From Fidelibacterota bacterium (GTDB taxonomy: Bacteria > Fidelibacterota > Marinisomatia > SCGC-AAA003-L08 > D37C17), in the NCBI GenBank assembly GCA_030747125.1, contig JASLLI010000009.1, positions 1 to 36,202 of the forward strand: DNA of 36,202 nt, in the 5' to 3' direction. Below the pieces are notes generated by a model that was not told the origin of the DNA, searched no databases, and worked only from the letters and a program-made list of their open reading frames with translations. The translations under genes were made by a program, and so were the position numbers. Shown piece after piece: positions 16,359 to 25,661 of this stretch; the first letter of the stretch is position 1; every line of letters begins with the position of its first letter.

Positions 16359-18107
16359 ATGGAATCGTTTAATAATACCAAACTGAACGAAAATATCCTA
16401 ATAGCGATAAATGAAATGGGCTTTGAAAAACCCACCCTCATTCAGGCTCAGACCATACCCCATCTCATGTTTTCAAAGCAGGATCTTATTGCTACTGCCC
16501 AAACCGGTACGGGCAAAACCGGTGCATTTGGTCTGCCTGCAGTACATCTCACCCACATTGAAGAAAAGCAGACCCAAACACTGGTACTCTGTCCCACCCG
16601 GGAATTGTGCATCCAGATTGCTAAAGATTTGACCAATTTCTCTAAATATATAAACGGACTCAATATCGTAGCGGTTTATGGTGGAGCTAGTATAGATACT
16701 CAGACCAAAGCACTCCGTAAAGGTGCCCATATTGTTATCGGTACTCCCGGTAGGACAAAAGATCTCATCCGGCGGAAACGATTACATCTGGCAGATATTC
16801 GCCGTATCATTCTAGATGAAGCGGACGAAATGCTCACTATGGGTTTCAAGGATGACCTTGAGGCGATTTTGGCTGAAACACCGGAGAAAAAACAAACCAT
16901 TCTCTTTTCAGCCACCATGTTTAAAAAAATCGTATCCATTACTAAAACCTATATGCAAAATCCTGTTGAAATTTCGGCTTCACGTGTGAATTTAGGTGCC
17001 GAAAATGTGAAACATATATACTTTATGGTTCATGCCTCTGATCGATACGAGGTTCTTAAGCGCATTGCAGATATGAATCCCAATATCTACGGTATTACCT
17101 TTTGCCGCACCCGTAAGGAAACCAAGGAAATTGCCAATAAACTCATGCATGATGGCTATAATGCAGATGCCATTCACGGTGATCTATCCCAGGCTCAACG
17201 GGATGAGGTCATGGGCCAGTTCAGAAAGCGCAAACTACATATGCTGGTGGCTACTGATGTGGCTGCCCGGGGTTTGGATGTAAATGACCTGACCCATGTA
17301 ATCAACTTCAACCTGCCCGATGATGCTGAAATTTATGTACACCGCAGCGGCCGAACGGGTAGGGCTGGCAAAAGTGGAATTTCCATTGCCATCATCCATA
17401 CGCGTGAAACCCGCAAGATCAGGGAAATTGAACGGATATCAAAAATATCGTTTTCTAAAGAACGGGTTCCCAGTGGGAAGGACATTTGTCAAAAACAGCT
17501 CTATGCCCTAATAGATAAAATTAAAAAAGTTGACGTTGATGAAAATCAGATCGAACCTTTTCTCCCCACCATCTATGAGAAGCTGGAATCATTGGATAGA
17601 GAGGAACTCATCAAGCATTTTGTATCCGCTGAATTCAATCAGTTCTTGACCTATTATAAAAATGCTAAGGACATCAATCTTTCCAAGAGCAAAAAACCAA
17701 AGCAAAAAGATCAACGGGAAAAACTCAGTCGTAAGGAACGCCAATGCTCTACCTTTGAGAGCTTCTTTATTAATGTGGGTAGTAATCATAATGTGAATCC
17801 TGCCCGTTTAATGGGCATTATAAATGAAGGTTTGAATTCCCGTGATGCCATGATCGGCAGGATCGATGTGATGAAAAAATTCTCCTTCTTTGAAATTGAT
17901 GCCAGTAAAAAAAATCAAATCATTAAATCTCTCAATGGTAAAATTATCGGTGGTACTAAATTATCTGTTGAAGTGGCAAAAGAAAAACCTGAGTCCGATC
18001 TATCTTTTTCAAAGGGTAGATCATCCCGCTCAAAAGGAAGAAGTAAAAAGGAAGATAGAAAACGCAGCAAAAAAAAACAGAGTGGTTCCAGAAGACGAAA
18101 AAAATAA
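16359..18107 (+). CDS. deaD: DEAD-box ATP-dependent RNA helicase (DeaD/CsdA type)
   Basis: RNA-unwinding ATPase used in ribosome assembly, mRNA turnover and cold adaptation. All core motifs are present: Q-motif GFEKPTLIQAQTIP (21-34), motif I AQTGTGKT (47-54), Ia PTREL, DEAD at 153-156, SAT at 184-186, and motif VI HRSGRTGRAG (328-337). A DbpA/CsdA-type RNA-binding domain follows at about 465-545, ending GTKLSVEVAK. The last 30 or so residues are a strongly basic Arg/Lys/Ser tail, common in cold-shock helicases, which probably binds RNA nonspecifically. At 582 residues it is close to CsdA length. DeaD versus another paralogue is inferred from the C-terminal domain. It lies directly beside the gene-remnant island. 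Confidence 0.92.
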   Translation: MESFNNTKLNENILIAINEMGFEKPTLIQAQTIPHLMFSKQDLIATAQTGTGKTGAFGLPAVHLTHIEEKQTQTLVLCPTRELCIQIAKDLTNFSKYINGLNIVAVYGGASIDTQTKALRKGAHIVIGTPGRTKDLIRRKRLHLADIRRIILDEADEMLTMGFKDDLEAILAETPEKKQTILFSATMFKKIVSITKTYMQNPVEISASRVNLGAENVKHIYFMVHASDRYEVLKRIADMNPNIYGITFCRTRKETKEIANKLMHDGYNADAIHGDLSQAQRDEVMGQFRKRKLHMLVATDVAARGLDVNDLTHVINFNLPDDAEIYVHRSGRTGRAGKSGISIAIIHTRETRKIREIERISKISFSKERVPSGKDICQKQLYALIDKIKKVDVDENQIEPFLPTIYEKLESLDREELIKHFVSAEFNQFLTYYKNAKDINLSKSKKPKQKDQREKLSRKERQCSTFESFFINVGSNHNVNPARLMGIINEGLNSRDAMIGRIDVMKKFSFFEIDASKKNQIIKSLNGKIIGGTKLSVEVAKEKPESDLSFSKGRSSRSKGRSKKEDRKRSKKKQSGSRRRKK

Positions 18108-18343
18108 TAGAAGATAAAACTCACCAGTATTAATATGAAATATCTACCTTCCTTTCTTCCTGCATTTGCTTTTAGACAGAGCAGGTTTAATGGTTGGAAT
18201 TATCTTAGTTATTTCCTTAGGTTGGATAGCCTGCAACAGATGGGATACTTTTAAAACTCTATTCAAATAATTTGTCCCTCATCCCCTCTGGTTTAAACTA
18301 TGGGATTGACTTACATAAAAAAATTGTACAACTTCATATAGCC

Positions 18344-18847
18344 ATGAGAAAAAAAATATTACTTATTAGTGCAACCTCACGCAACAATTTAACCTTATCA
18401 AATAAAATACAGGAGATTACTGCAAACCTTGATGTTCAGTGTGACCTTATAAATCTGGAAGAATTTGAAATCCCCCTCTATACTCCTATTCAACAAAAAT
18501 CCGGCACCCCCTTACCAGTCCAGGAATTAATTCCCAGGTTTATTGATGCCTCAGGATTTATTATTTGTGCTCCTGAATACAATGGCAGCATTCCTCCTAT
18601 TTTGACCAATTTAATTGCATGGATTTCTGTATCAACAGATAAATGGAGGGATGTATTTAATGGGAAAATAGCATTAATCGGGACACATAGCGGTGGCGGT
18701 GGTAACAATTTTCTGCAGGCTATGAAAATTCAGTTGGCACATTTAGGAGCCATAGTTTTACCCCGAAATATTGTAGTTAACAGCTATGCTGAATTTAATC
18801 CGGATTCAACCAGAGAAAAAATTAAACAACTTATTGAGTTATTGTAA
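18344..18847 (+). CDS. NADPH-dependent FMN reductase
   Basis: Flavodoxin-fold reductase of the FMN_red family (SsuE/chromate reductase-like), reducing flavin or quinone-type acceptors with NAD(P)H in the cytoplasm. The opening KKILLISATSRNNLTLSNKI gives the FMN phosphate loop. PEYNGSIPPILTNLIAWIS is the family signature, and GTHSGGGGNNFLQAMKIQLAHLGA is the second flavin-binding segment. The frame is open from a TTG at 18272, but the added 24 residues look non-native. The ATG at 18344 gives the usual N-terminus and 167 residues, slightly short but complete. The physiological acceptor is unknown. Confidence 0.85.
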   Translation: MRKKILLISATSRNNLTLSNKIQEITANLDVQCDLINLEEFEIPLYTPIQQKSGTPLPVQELIPRFIDASGFIICAPEYNGSIPPILTNLIAWISVSTDKWRDVFNGKIALIGTHSGGGGNNFLQAMKIQLAHLGAIVLPRNIVVNSYAEFNPDSTREKIKQLIELL

Positions 18848-18934
18848 TTTATCTTCCTTTATTACTGCATTCATTTTTCTTAAATTCTAAAAATTCTCAC
18901 TAATATAAGGTTGAATATCAATCTCAATAATTCC

Positions 18935-19489
18935 CTATGGCTTACAACTAAACCATGGCTCGGATAATAAATCACCATCAAAATATTTTTTATCTTCTAC
19001 GCCTTTAATTTCTTTGCCGGCATCAACAGCTTTTTGATACCAGTGAATACAATCCGGATTGTTTCCTAATGCTGCATAGGCTCTTGCTTTGGACTCGTAA
19101 GCATAAGCTAAATCAAAATCTTTAAACTCATGCTCTGTAGTTAAGCGCATGGTTTCATCTGCATATTGCAATGCTTCTTTCCCCTTGCCTAACACAGCAT
19201 ATACACGGGACATCATCCAATACCCCCGCTGTTCATTTACAGGTTCAAATTTAGGTGATTTCAGCCAATGATATAATGATGCTTTTGCAAAATGTATCAT
19301 GCGTACATCATCCTGCTCATTACGGTCATCATTACCTAATAAATTCCATGTCTGGATATTCATTTCAATACCCATATAATGGTGCATCTTGTCAGCGTCG
19401 GTGTATTCACTCACCTTTTTCTCCTCCGTTTGTGTAATAGCTGTTGCCAGAATAATAAAAATTATAACCCAATGGCTAATCTGACTCAT
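18935..19489 (-). CDS. Small secreted TPR-like protein
   Basis: 184 residues with an N-terminal hydrophobic signal or anchor segment (about residues 5-21). After a linker, helical pairs resemble tetratricopeptide repeats: GYWMMSRVYAVLGKGKEALQYADE and AYESKARAYAALGNNPDCIHWYQKAVDAG both carry the small/large TPR pattern. The end contains a single conserved-looking Cys (WFSC). It is probably periplasmic and a protein-interaction module. Its ATG overlaps the stop of the upstream lipoprotein gene by four bases (ATGA), so the two are translationally coupled and likely cooperate. No specific function can be assigned. Confidence 0.75.
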   Translation of the reverse strand: MSQISHWVIIFIILATAITQTEEKKVSEYTDADKMHHYMGIEMNIQTWNLLGNDDRNEQDDVRMIHFAKASLYHWLKSPKFEPVNEQRGYWMMSRVYAVLGKGKEALQYADETMRLTTEHEFKDFDLAYAYESKARAYAALGNNPDCIHWYQKAVDAGKEIKGVEDKKYFDGDLLSEPWFSCKP

Positions 19490-19743
19490 TCAACAAATAC
19501 AATTTCAGATTCCAGAACGCCCCAATCTGTATAGGTTTTTACCTTCATTTCTCCGTCTTTTGACCAGTAGAATAAATCCTTCTCTCCTTTTCTTCCTGAG
19601 GCAAAGGATATAGGTTTGTCAAAATCATCAGGTAACTCTAATTTCAATGCTGCACCGGTAAATCGTGAGACGGCTCTGGATTGGCATGAATTGATTATTA
19701 ATAGTCCTGCAATCAGGATGCTGAAGAGTAAAATTCTCTGCAT
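19486..19743 (-). CDS. Small lipoprotein
   Basis: 85 residues starting MQRILLFSILIAGLLIINSC: a basic n-region, a hydrophobic core and a lipobox (INSC), so lipidation at Cys19 is expected. The mature part of about 66 residues contains a compact beta-rich stretch (KLELPDDFDKPISFASGRKG, then DLFYWSKDGEMKVKTYTDWG). I do not recognise the family. It lies 11 bases downstream of the 1224-residue secreted protein gene and overlaps the TPR-like gene, so the three form one minus-strand operon. It may anchor or assist the large protein at the envelope. Confidence 0.75.
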   Translation of the reverse strand: MQRILLFSILIAGLLIINSCQSRAVSRFTGAALKLELPDDFDKPISFASGRKGEKDLFYWSKDGEMKVKTYTDWGVLESEIVFVE

Positions 19744-19754
19744 TATTAATTCCT

Positions 19755-22700
19755 TTATTTATTTTCTGTAGTATCAGAGGGAGCAAAAGTATCTGTATCA
19801 CACTGCACGCATGGATTGGCAAAGACTGACAATTTATGAACATGTCTGGTGGTAAAACCATCATCATCAATGACCAATATAACCAATTCATGCTCCCCTT
19901 TATCCACATCACGGGGTGTCCATTTAAATTGATGGGCATATTCTGAAAGATGGTAATAACTAAAGGTGGCAGAATCAATTCTAAGAGCGTCCGGCCGGCT
20001 CAGTTTTCTGCCATACATATCTTTTGCTGTGAGAAAAACTGAATACTCCAGCCCTGAAAAAGCTTCGGTGGGTAGGTGGCTCATAAGCTGCGGAGCATGA
20101 TATGCGTAAATCTTAAAGGGAATGATCGTCCCCTGTTCCCCATGACCATCTTTCACTTCAAGCTGAAAATAATGCAGGCCCAAATCCTTCTCTTTGGGCG
20201 TCCAAAATAGTCTGCCGGAAAATGGATTTAATTTCATTTCTGAAAACAAAGAATCCAAGTGAAAAGAAAGTGTGTCCCCCTTATTGGGATCATGGGCAGT
20301 TAATACATAATCAAGCGTATCACCAATTGCAATGTTTATACTATCAGGACTGGTTATCACTGGAAAAGTATTTACAAACAAAGGAAATTGCTGGAGAGTT
20401 TCTTCTGCTCCGTCACTGGCTACCACTTTAATTACATGTTCGGTTTCAGTACTGTCATCTGTTGCCCAATGAATAGAATTATCATTGCTGATTTTCATAT
20501 CTCCAGGCCCTTGAATTAGAAAAAATTCCACAACATTTTTCTCATCAGGGTTGCGTGTATGCATTTTATTCTCATCTGTAGCGGTGAATTGATAAATGAA
20601 AGTGTCCCCTCTGGCAACTACTGTTTCAGGTTCACTGGTAAATACCGGAGGAGCATTTACATAGATGGAGCCTTCCCAGAGCACCGTATCAATCCCATCA
20701 TCGAGTTGAATTGAATAAGGATGGTGCCCAAGTCCTGTGCCGGTCCAATCCAACATTCCCTGGTATGAAAGGTGCATACCTGTAGGACCTTTTATCAAGT
20801 TCCACTCCAAAGTGGGATTTTGATTTAAGTCAAAACTTTCCAAATTAAAATTCAGCTTTTCATTTTCATGAATATAATGTACATCCGAAAGTCGGGATGA
20901 AATTACCGGAGGAGCATTTACATAAATTTGATAATCAAATTTTGAAACGGCAATGCCATCTGTCACCTCTACAGAGAAATCATAGTTATCCACTTGAGTG
21001 GAAAGAGGAACCCAGTCAATTCTTCCCGTGCTGTCAATCCTCATATTTTCAGGAGCATTGATTAACTCAAACTGATAAGTATTTGACGGCGGTGTCTGCA
21101 TTAACTCTAATTGAGTTGAAAACAGGGAGTTGATGCTGGCATTGAATCGGGTTTGATTTTTAGATAAATCTATATGAGGATGAACACTAATCATTATTGA
21201 GACAGAGTCTGAACTGAACCCATCTGAAATGACTAATTCAAATTCGTACTCTCCGGGGTTAATATCTGGTTGCCATAAAAACTCAGCTTTGTGTTGAATA
21301 ATTTTCGTGTATTCAATATCAACATAATGTGTATCTAACGGAATTATTTCTTCCGGCATTGTTGTAGTGTCTTCAAAGGCAAGTTCCAAGGTGAGGGTAT
21401 CCGGCACTTCAGGAATTACTGCAATTGTATCTTTAACTGCAATTTCAGGCGGTGGGACAATGGTGGTGTCTTGTGCAGCTTCCAGCGAATCTAAAGGAAC
21501 CCAAACATTTCGTCCGTCCACCAACACCTTTTTATGTGTTTTCAATTTTTCCTGATACTCCTGTTCTGAAGTTTTAAACTCTTCCACAGATTCTTCAAGT
21601 TTTTTCTTTTTGAAAGGGTCTTTCTCTTCTTCAATTTTTCCTTCAGTAAATCCTTCAAATTCTGTTTGGACTGTATCCACATATTCAGGCTCTGGTTCGG
21701 GTATATCAACCACTACTGTATCCTCCGGAGCTTCTTCAGGAACCACTACAATTGTATCTGTAATGGTAGTATCCATCTCAATTTCTGTTGGATCAGGGGG
21801 AACTAAAATGGTATCTGGTGGCAGCATTCGAAAGATGGCATCTTCTCTGCCAAAAATTTTTCTGGCGGAAATGCGTGTGTCTGCATTGTTATCCTTAACG
21901 GGAATCTCCCATTTAAAGAGCTCTCTGTTTACAATGGTAACATGGGTTTTCCTGTTTTTAAATTCTACAGGATCATTCACATAAGTCAAAAATGAATAGT
22001 TTTTGGTCACAATGGATTCAGATTGACTGAGTACTTTTTTCCCATTGACTGATTCCTGAAACAGATCCCCCTTTTTACGCATTTCCAAAGCATAGGAAAG
22101 TTCATGATACCCCAGTTGAGATGGGTTTGGAGTCCATTTCAGGGCAGGGACAGTATTATCAATTTTCATTCCTGCAGGCAGATATTCTCCGGTGAATGCT
22201 ACAAATGCCATATCAGGCTCAGGATGAATGGGATGTGAAAAGTCTTCTCCCCATGGGATTAGAAAATCAGGATTCCGGTAATAGATGCGTTGAACTCCAA
22301 GGGATGGAGGAATTTCTGAAATGCCGGCATTTGTCAGGGGCGACACCCAAATTTCCGGGTTCACTTCGTTTTGTGTAAAAATTAGATTTCCCGAGGATTC
22401 AAGTACATGAACCCGCTTATAATCACCATGTGTAAATGGTGGTCGTTCAAATTCGGAGGATAGCAGAGAATGAGTAAGGGGATCAATGCTGTAATGTGCA
22501 ATTTTTCCTGATTTACTGATTCCGGTAATAAAGATTAAGCCATTATCGGGGTAGATCACCAAATGCTGCAAATTGCTTTCCGATAATGATATTGTATTTT
22601 CACCCCAGATGTCACATAAAAGTTCCGCCTTTTTACTTACCATTACCAGATCATCCCTGCCGTCAAAGTTCATATCTACTCCCATTGGATGGACTGCGCT

Positions 22701-23429
22701 CAGGGCGGGGAAATTTTCGATATTTACTGCAGCTTCAGACCCATCAGAATGTATAATCAGGTTTCTTTCAGGACGGAATTTTTCCAATAGCAATATATCT
22801 TCCGATTCATCATTGTTAAAGTCGCCGGGAATAACTTCCACCAAACCAATAGAAGCAGAAAGAAACTCTTTTCCCAATTGATCCAGAATGAAAATATTTT
22901 CATTAATGTAGGCACAAACTAATACCATGGGGTTGGGACTTCCTTGAGTAACAATGAACATTTTCTCCCCATTAACATCTGGCTTTAGGGGTATCAGACT
23001 GCGGGGATTGTTAAGGTTAACTGTAAGGTTCTCAGGTTTTAAAATGCTTGGATTCTCTCCATAAATTCCCAAAAAATCTGAGTTGAAAACATAGAAGATG
23101 TTGGGATCGCCTTCCCTGTATGCTGCAACAATTAATTCCTGTGAACCGTCAAGTTCAAAATCTGACAGGATGCCATCCACAAAATATCCGGGATGGTTAT
23201 CCGGTAGAGTATATTCCCATAAAATTTTCACTTCAGTCTCAGTAATCTCAACATGATAAACTGATCTTGGTAGTCCCGAATCATTAAAAGCAATAAAATC
23301 AGGGTGCCCATTCATATTCATGTCACCTGTGTCAATACGGGGAATGAGGGGAATTTCCAGAGGAGCAGGATTAGCTGACAGGGTAGTGAAAGCGAAGATG
23401 AAGAAAAATATTCTTTCGCTGATCGTCAT
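19755..23429 (-). CDS. Large secreted protein with FG-GAP-like and Ig/cadherin-like repeats
   Basis: 1224 residues with a signal peptide (about 1-19). The first 300 or so residues hold FG-GAP/VCBS-like units with calcium-loop patterns such as DMNMNGHPD, DFELDGSQE, DFNNDESED and DMNFDGRDD, suggesting a beta-propeller. A Pro/Asp/Glu/Thr-rich stalk with a charged helical segment (KKKKLEESVEEFK) lies at about 535-700. From about 750 to 1205 there are five or so Ig/cadherin-like repeats (He_PIG type), each beginning near APPVI/APPVF/FPVI and ending W-x(n)-G-x-Y-x(n)-V-D-G. There is no T9SS sorting domain at the C-terminus; it ends after a CVQC pair. It is likely a surface or periplasmic adhesion or scaffold protein. 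It heads the operon with the small lipoprotein and TPR-like protein. Confidence 0.85.
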   Translation of the reverse strand: MTISERIFFFIFAFTTLSANPAPLEIPLIPRIDTGDMNMNGHPDFIAFNDSGLPRSVYHVEITETEVKILWEYTLPDNHPGYFVDGILSDFELDGSQELIVAAYREGDPNIFYVFNSDFLGIYGENPSILKPENLTVNLNNPRSLIPLKPDVNGEKMFIVTQGSPNPMVLVCAYINENIFILDQLGKEFLSASIGLVEVIPGDFNNDESEDILLLEKFRPERNLIIHSDGSEAAVNIENFPALSAVHPMGVDMNFDGRDDLVMVSKKAELLCDIWGENTISLSESNLQHLVIYPDNGLIFITGISKSGKIAHYSIDPLTHSLLSSEFERPPFTHGDYKRVHVLESSGNLIFTQNEVNPEIWVSPLTNAGISEIPPSLGVQRIYYRNPDFLIPWGEDFSHPIHPEPDMAFVAFTGEYLPAGMKIDNTVPALKWTPNPSQLGYHELSYALEMRKKGDLFQESVNGKKVLSQSESIVTKNYSFLTYVNDPVEFKNRKTHVTIVNRELFKWEIPVKDNNADTRISARKIFGREDAIFRMLPPDTILVPPDPTEIEMDTTITDTIVVVPEEAPEDTVVVDIPEPEPEYVDTVQTEFEGFTEGKIEEEKDPFKKKKLEESVEEFKTSEQEYQEKLKTHKKVLVDGRNVWVPLDSLEAAQDTTIVPPPEIAVKDTIAVIPEVPDTLTLELAFEDTTTMPEEIIPLDTHYVDIEYTKIIQHKAEFLWQPDINPGEYEFELVISDGFSSDSVSIMISVHPHIDLSKNQTRFNASINSLFSTQLELMQTPPSNTYQFELINAPENMRIDSTGRIDWVPLSTQVDNYDFSVEVTDGIAVSKFDYQIYVNAPPVISSRLSDVHYIHENEKLNFNLESFDLNQNPTLEWNLIKGPTGMHLSYQGMLDWTGTGLGHHPYSIQLDDGIDTVLWEGSIYVNAPPVFTSEPETVVARGDTFIYQFTATDENKMHTRNPDEKNVVEFFLIQGPGDMKISNDNSIHWATDDSTETEHVIKVVASDGAEETLQQFPLFVNTFPVITSPDSINIAIGDTLDYVLTAHDPNKGDTLSFHLDSLFSEMKLNPFSGRLFWTPKEKDLGLHYFQLEVKDGHGEQGTIIPFKIYAYHAPQLMSHLPTEAFSGLEYSVFLTAKDMYGRKLSRPDALRIDSATFSYYHLSEYAHQFKWTPRDVDKGEHELVILVIDDDGFTTRHVHKLSVFANPCVQCDTDTFAPSDTTENK

Positions 23430-23519
23430 TCTGTTTTTATTGAAGGAATAATATCAATAAATTTAGCAGGATTCATCACATTAAACAAACCTAACAACAC
23501 CCAAGATCGGGAATTAAAT

Positions 23520-24884
23520 TTGGCTAAATATAAAAAAATTAATCTACTTCTACTGGTTTGCAGTATTATCGCCGCCCAATCGCATATCACAATTTACAAC
23601 CAGAACAAGGCATTTGTTCAAGAACAACGAACATTGAAACTAGATAAAAAAGGGAAAAATTTAGTTCAGATTGACAGGATTCCAAAAAATGCTGACCCCG
23701 GCACCATTCTCATTCACGGAGGTGAAATAAAAGTGCAATTTATGAAATATACTTTCAACCCTGTTTCCACAACTTCATTATTAAATGCCCATATTGGTAC
23801 TGAAATAGAATTGGTAAAGTATGGAGACAATGGAGACATTACTTTCTCAACCAGTGGGGAATTAATTTCTAATAATAGCTTTCCCATTTTTGAAATTGAT
23901 GGAAAAATTGTGGTTGATCCGCCATACCACTACTTATTTTCTGAGATTCCTGAGGGAATTTCAGAAAACCCCTATCTCATGTGTCAATTGGATGCATCTA
24001 CAAAAAATCTAGATTATCATATCAGTTACCTTACTTCTGATTTTGATTGGGAGGCTGAGTACTCTCTGATTTTGACTCCTGAGTCCCCGGGAAAGATTAA
24101 CGGCTATTATGCTATTACCAATAATACACAATTAGAGTACAAAGATATTGATATTTCCCTTGTCTCAGGAGTTGTGGCGTTTCAAAACGAAACACCCAGA
24201 GGAAGACAATTTCAAAAGCGCATGACTGCTATGGCCTATGAATCACATGCAGAGGTCACCCCTGAGGTAAGTGAATCAGGAGAGTATGCAGTTTTTCATA
24301 TTCCCAAAAAATTAACCCTGTCCCCTGATTCAGAAATACGCTATACTTTTATTGACGGGAAACAAGTTAAGGTAGATCAGGTATATCATATTTCCCATTC
24401 CCTTTCCCACATTAGAAGAAATTCACCGCCACACACTACGGGAGTCCCTGTTCATACCCGTTTTGAATTTGAAGCTGGTGCAGTGGGAAATTTTCAACTT
24501 CCTGCAGGGAGTTATAAAGTGTATCATCAAAAGAAAGGTAAACTAACTTTTTTAGGTTCTTCTCGATTCGGCATTGCTGAAAAAGATACCAAAATAAAAC
24601 TGGAAACAGGAAAAGCTCATAAAATTCTCGCTCAATTTACAGTTGAAAACTTCAAATTGAATAAAGAAAGGGGCAAAGCTGTAGTTACTGCCCATTTTAC
24701 AAATTTGAAGAATGAAAACGTTACTATTGAGTGGATTGAACAGTTTAGAGATGGCAGATGGTATATCGAAAAATCAGATATTGAAGAAGAAACTCTGGAT
24801 GCATTCAATGTGAAGTTTTCAGTGGACATTAAGGCCAATTCCACCAAAGAAGTCACCTTCACTGCAATTATGGACAAAGACTAA
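23520..24884 (+). CDS. DUF4139 domain secreted protein
   Basis: 454 residues with a signal peptide (KINLLLLVCSIIAAQS). The body matches DUF4139-type proteins: beta-rich, with YHISYLTSDFDWEAEYSLILTPE, then GYYAITNNTQLEYKDIDISLVSG, and a C-terminal NLKNENVTIEWIEQFRDGRWYIEKS segment ending in a KANSTKEVTFTA strand. Function is unknown; such proteins are exported. The start is a TTG at 23520 immediately before the signal peptide. No ATG exists nearby and GGGAA lies about eight bases upstream, so TTG is accepted. It is divergent from the large FG-GAP/Ig gene across only 90 bases, so the promoters may be shared or co-regulated. Confidence 0.8.
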   Translation: MAKYKKINLLLLVCSIIAAQSHITIYNQNKAFVQEQRTLKLDKKGKNLVQIDRIPKNADPGTILIHGGEIKVQFMKYTFNPVSTTSLLNAHIGTEIELVKYGDNGDITFSTSGELISNNSFPIFEIDGKIVVDPPYHYLFSEIPEGISENPYLMCQLDASTKNLDYHISYLTSDFDWEAEYSLILTPESPGKINGYYAITNNTQLEYKDIDISLVSGVVAFQNETPRGRQFQKRMTAMAYESHAEVTPEVSESGEYAVFHIPKKLTLSPDSEIRYTFIDGKQVKVDQVYHISHSLSHIRRNSPPHTTGVPVHTRFEFEAGAVGNFQLPAGSYKVYHQKKGKLTFLGSSRFGIAEKDTKIKLETGKAHKILAQFTVENFKLNKERGKAVVTAHFTNLKNENVTIEWIEQFRDGRWYIEKSDIEEETLDAFNVKFSVDIKANSTKEVTFTAIMDKD

Positions 24885-24921
24885 GTAGTATCCGAACTCA
24901 TTCTTCTGCCTGTAAAAAATA

Positions 24922-25605
24922 ATGATTTCAACTAAATACAAACATATAATTTGGGACTGGAACGGTACCCTGCTTAATGATGGCTGGCTCTTTGTGGATG
25001 TAATGAATGACATCCTGGATAAGAGAAATATGCCCCTCTTAACCTTAGACCGCTATCGAGAAATTTTTGGCTTTCCCGTTAAGGATTACTACATCAAATT
25101 AGGTTTTGATCTGGAAGCAGAGCCTTTTGAAGAATCGGGAATGGAGTTTATTCATGCCTATGATAAAAGGCGCTATGAAGCATCCCTGTATCCGGAGGTA
25201 CTTCCTCTGTTAAAACAATTGTTAGATGGTGGTATCAAACACTCCATCCTATCAGCACAACACCAACATTTTCTGGATGACCTGGTAGAATATTATGAGA
25301 TCACTTCCTATTTTACCAGTGTGATTGGGTTAGACAACCACTATGCCACCAGCAAAATAGAAAACGGGAAAGACTATGTGAAGAAATTAAACCTTGATCC
25401 TCAAAATATTGTAATGATTGGCGATACAGATCATGATTTTGAAGTTGCAAAAGCTATGGGGGTGGACTGCATCCTTATAAGTCATGGTCACCATCATAAA
25501 TACAGATTGGAGGCAACAAATGCAATGGTCGTTGATGATTTCACCTCCCTCTCCAATTTGATTAATCAATCCTCCAATCCCTTGATATTAAATGGCGAGA
25601 AATAA
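24922..25605 (+). CDS. HAD-superfamily phosphatase (phosphoglycolate phosphatase-like)
   Basis: Haloacid dehalogenase-fold hydrolase of the PGP-like subgroup with an alpha-helical cap. Motif I is IIWDWNGTLLND: nucleophile Asp12, with Asn14 in the usual second-Asp place (the DWNGT variant occurs in a known subset). Motif II Ser is in HSILSAQ, the motif III Lys in the SKIENGKDYVKKL region, and motif IV is GDTDHDFEVAKAMG. At 227 residues it is complete. The substrate is unknown (phosphoglycolate or another small phosphate ester is possible). It lies between the DUF4139 and TPR genes with short gaps. Confidence 0.87.
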   Translation: MISTKYKHIIWDWNGTLLNDGWLFVDVMNDILDKRNMPLLTLDRYREIFGFPVKDYYIKLGFDLEAEPFEESGMEFIHAYDKRRYEASLYPEVLPLLKQLLDGGIKHSILSAQHQHFLDDLVEYYEITSYFTSVIGLDNHYATSKIENGKDYVKKLNLDPQNIVMIGDTDHDFEVAKAMGVDCILISHGHHHKYRLEATNAMVVDDFTSLSNLINQSSNPLILNGEK

Positions 25606-25661
25606 TCAGTAGGGAACTTCTCATTACTACAGTCATTCTCCCACCTCATTAACATTTTCTC

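Noticed and set aside
16247-16441. Minus-strand frame overlapping the DEAD-box helicase start
   Set aside because: Antisense to conserved helicase sequence, with no family resemblance or start signal.
18146-18270. Short plus-strand frame ending in a membrane-like segment (GLMVGIILVISLGWIAC)
   Set aside because: It lacks a credible start or ribosome binding site and is interrupted upstream. It could be a remnant membrane peptide but is too short to call.
21610-21984. Ser/Gly/Val-rich open frame on the plus strand
   Set aside because: It is the antisense image of the Pro/Glu/Thr-rich stalk of the large secreted protein. The composition is explained by the complementary codons and it has no start context.
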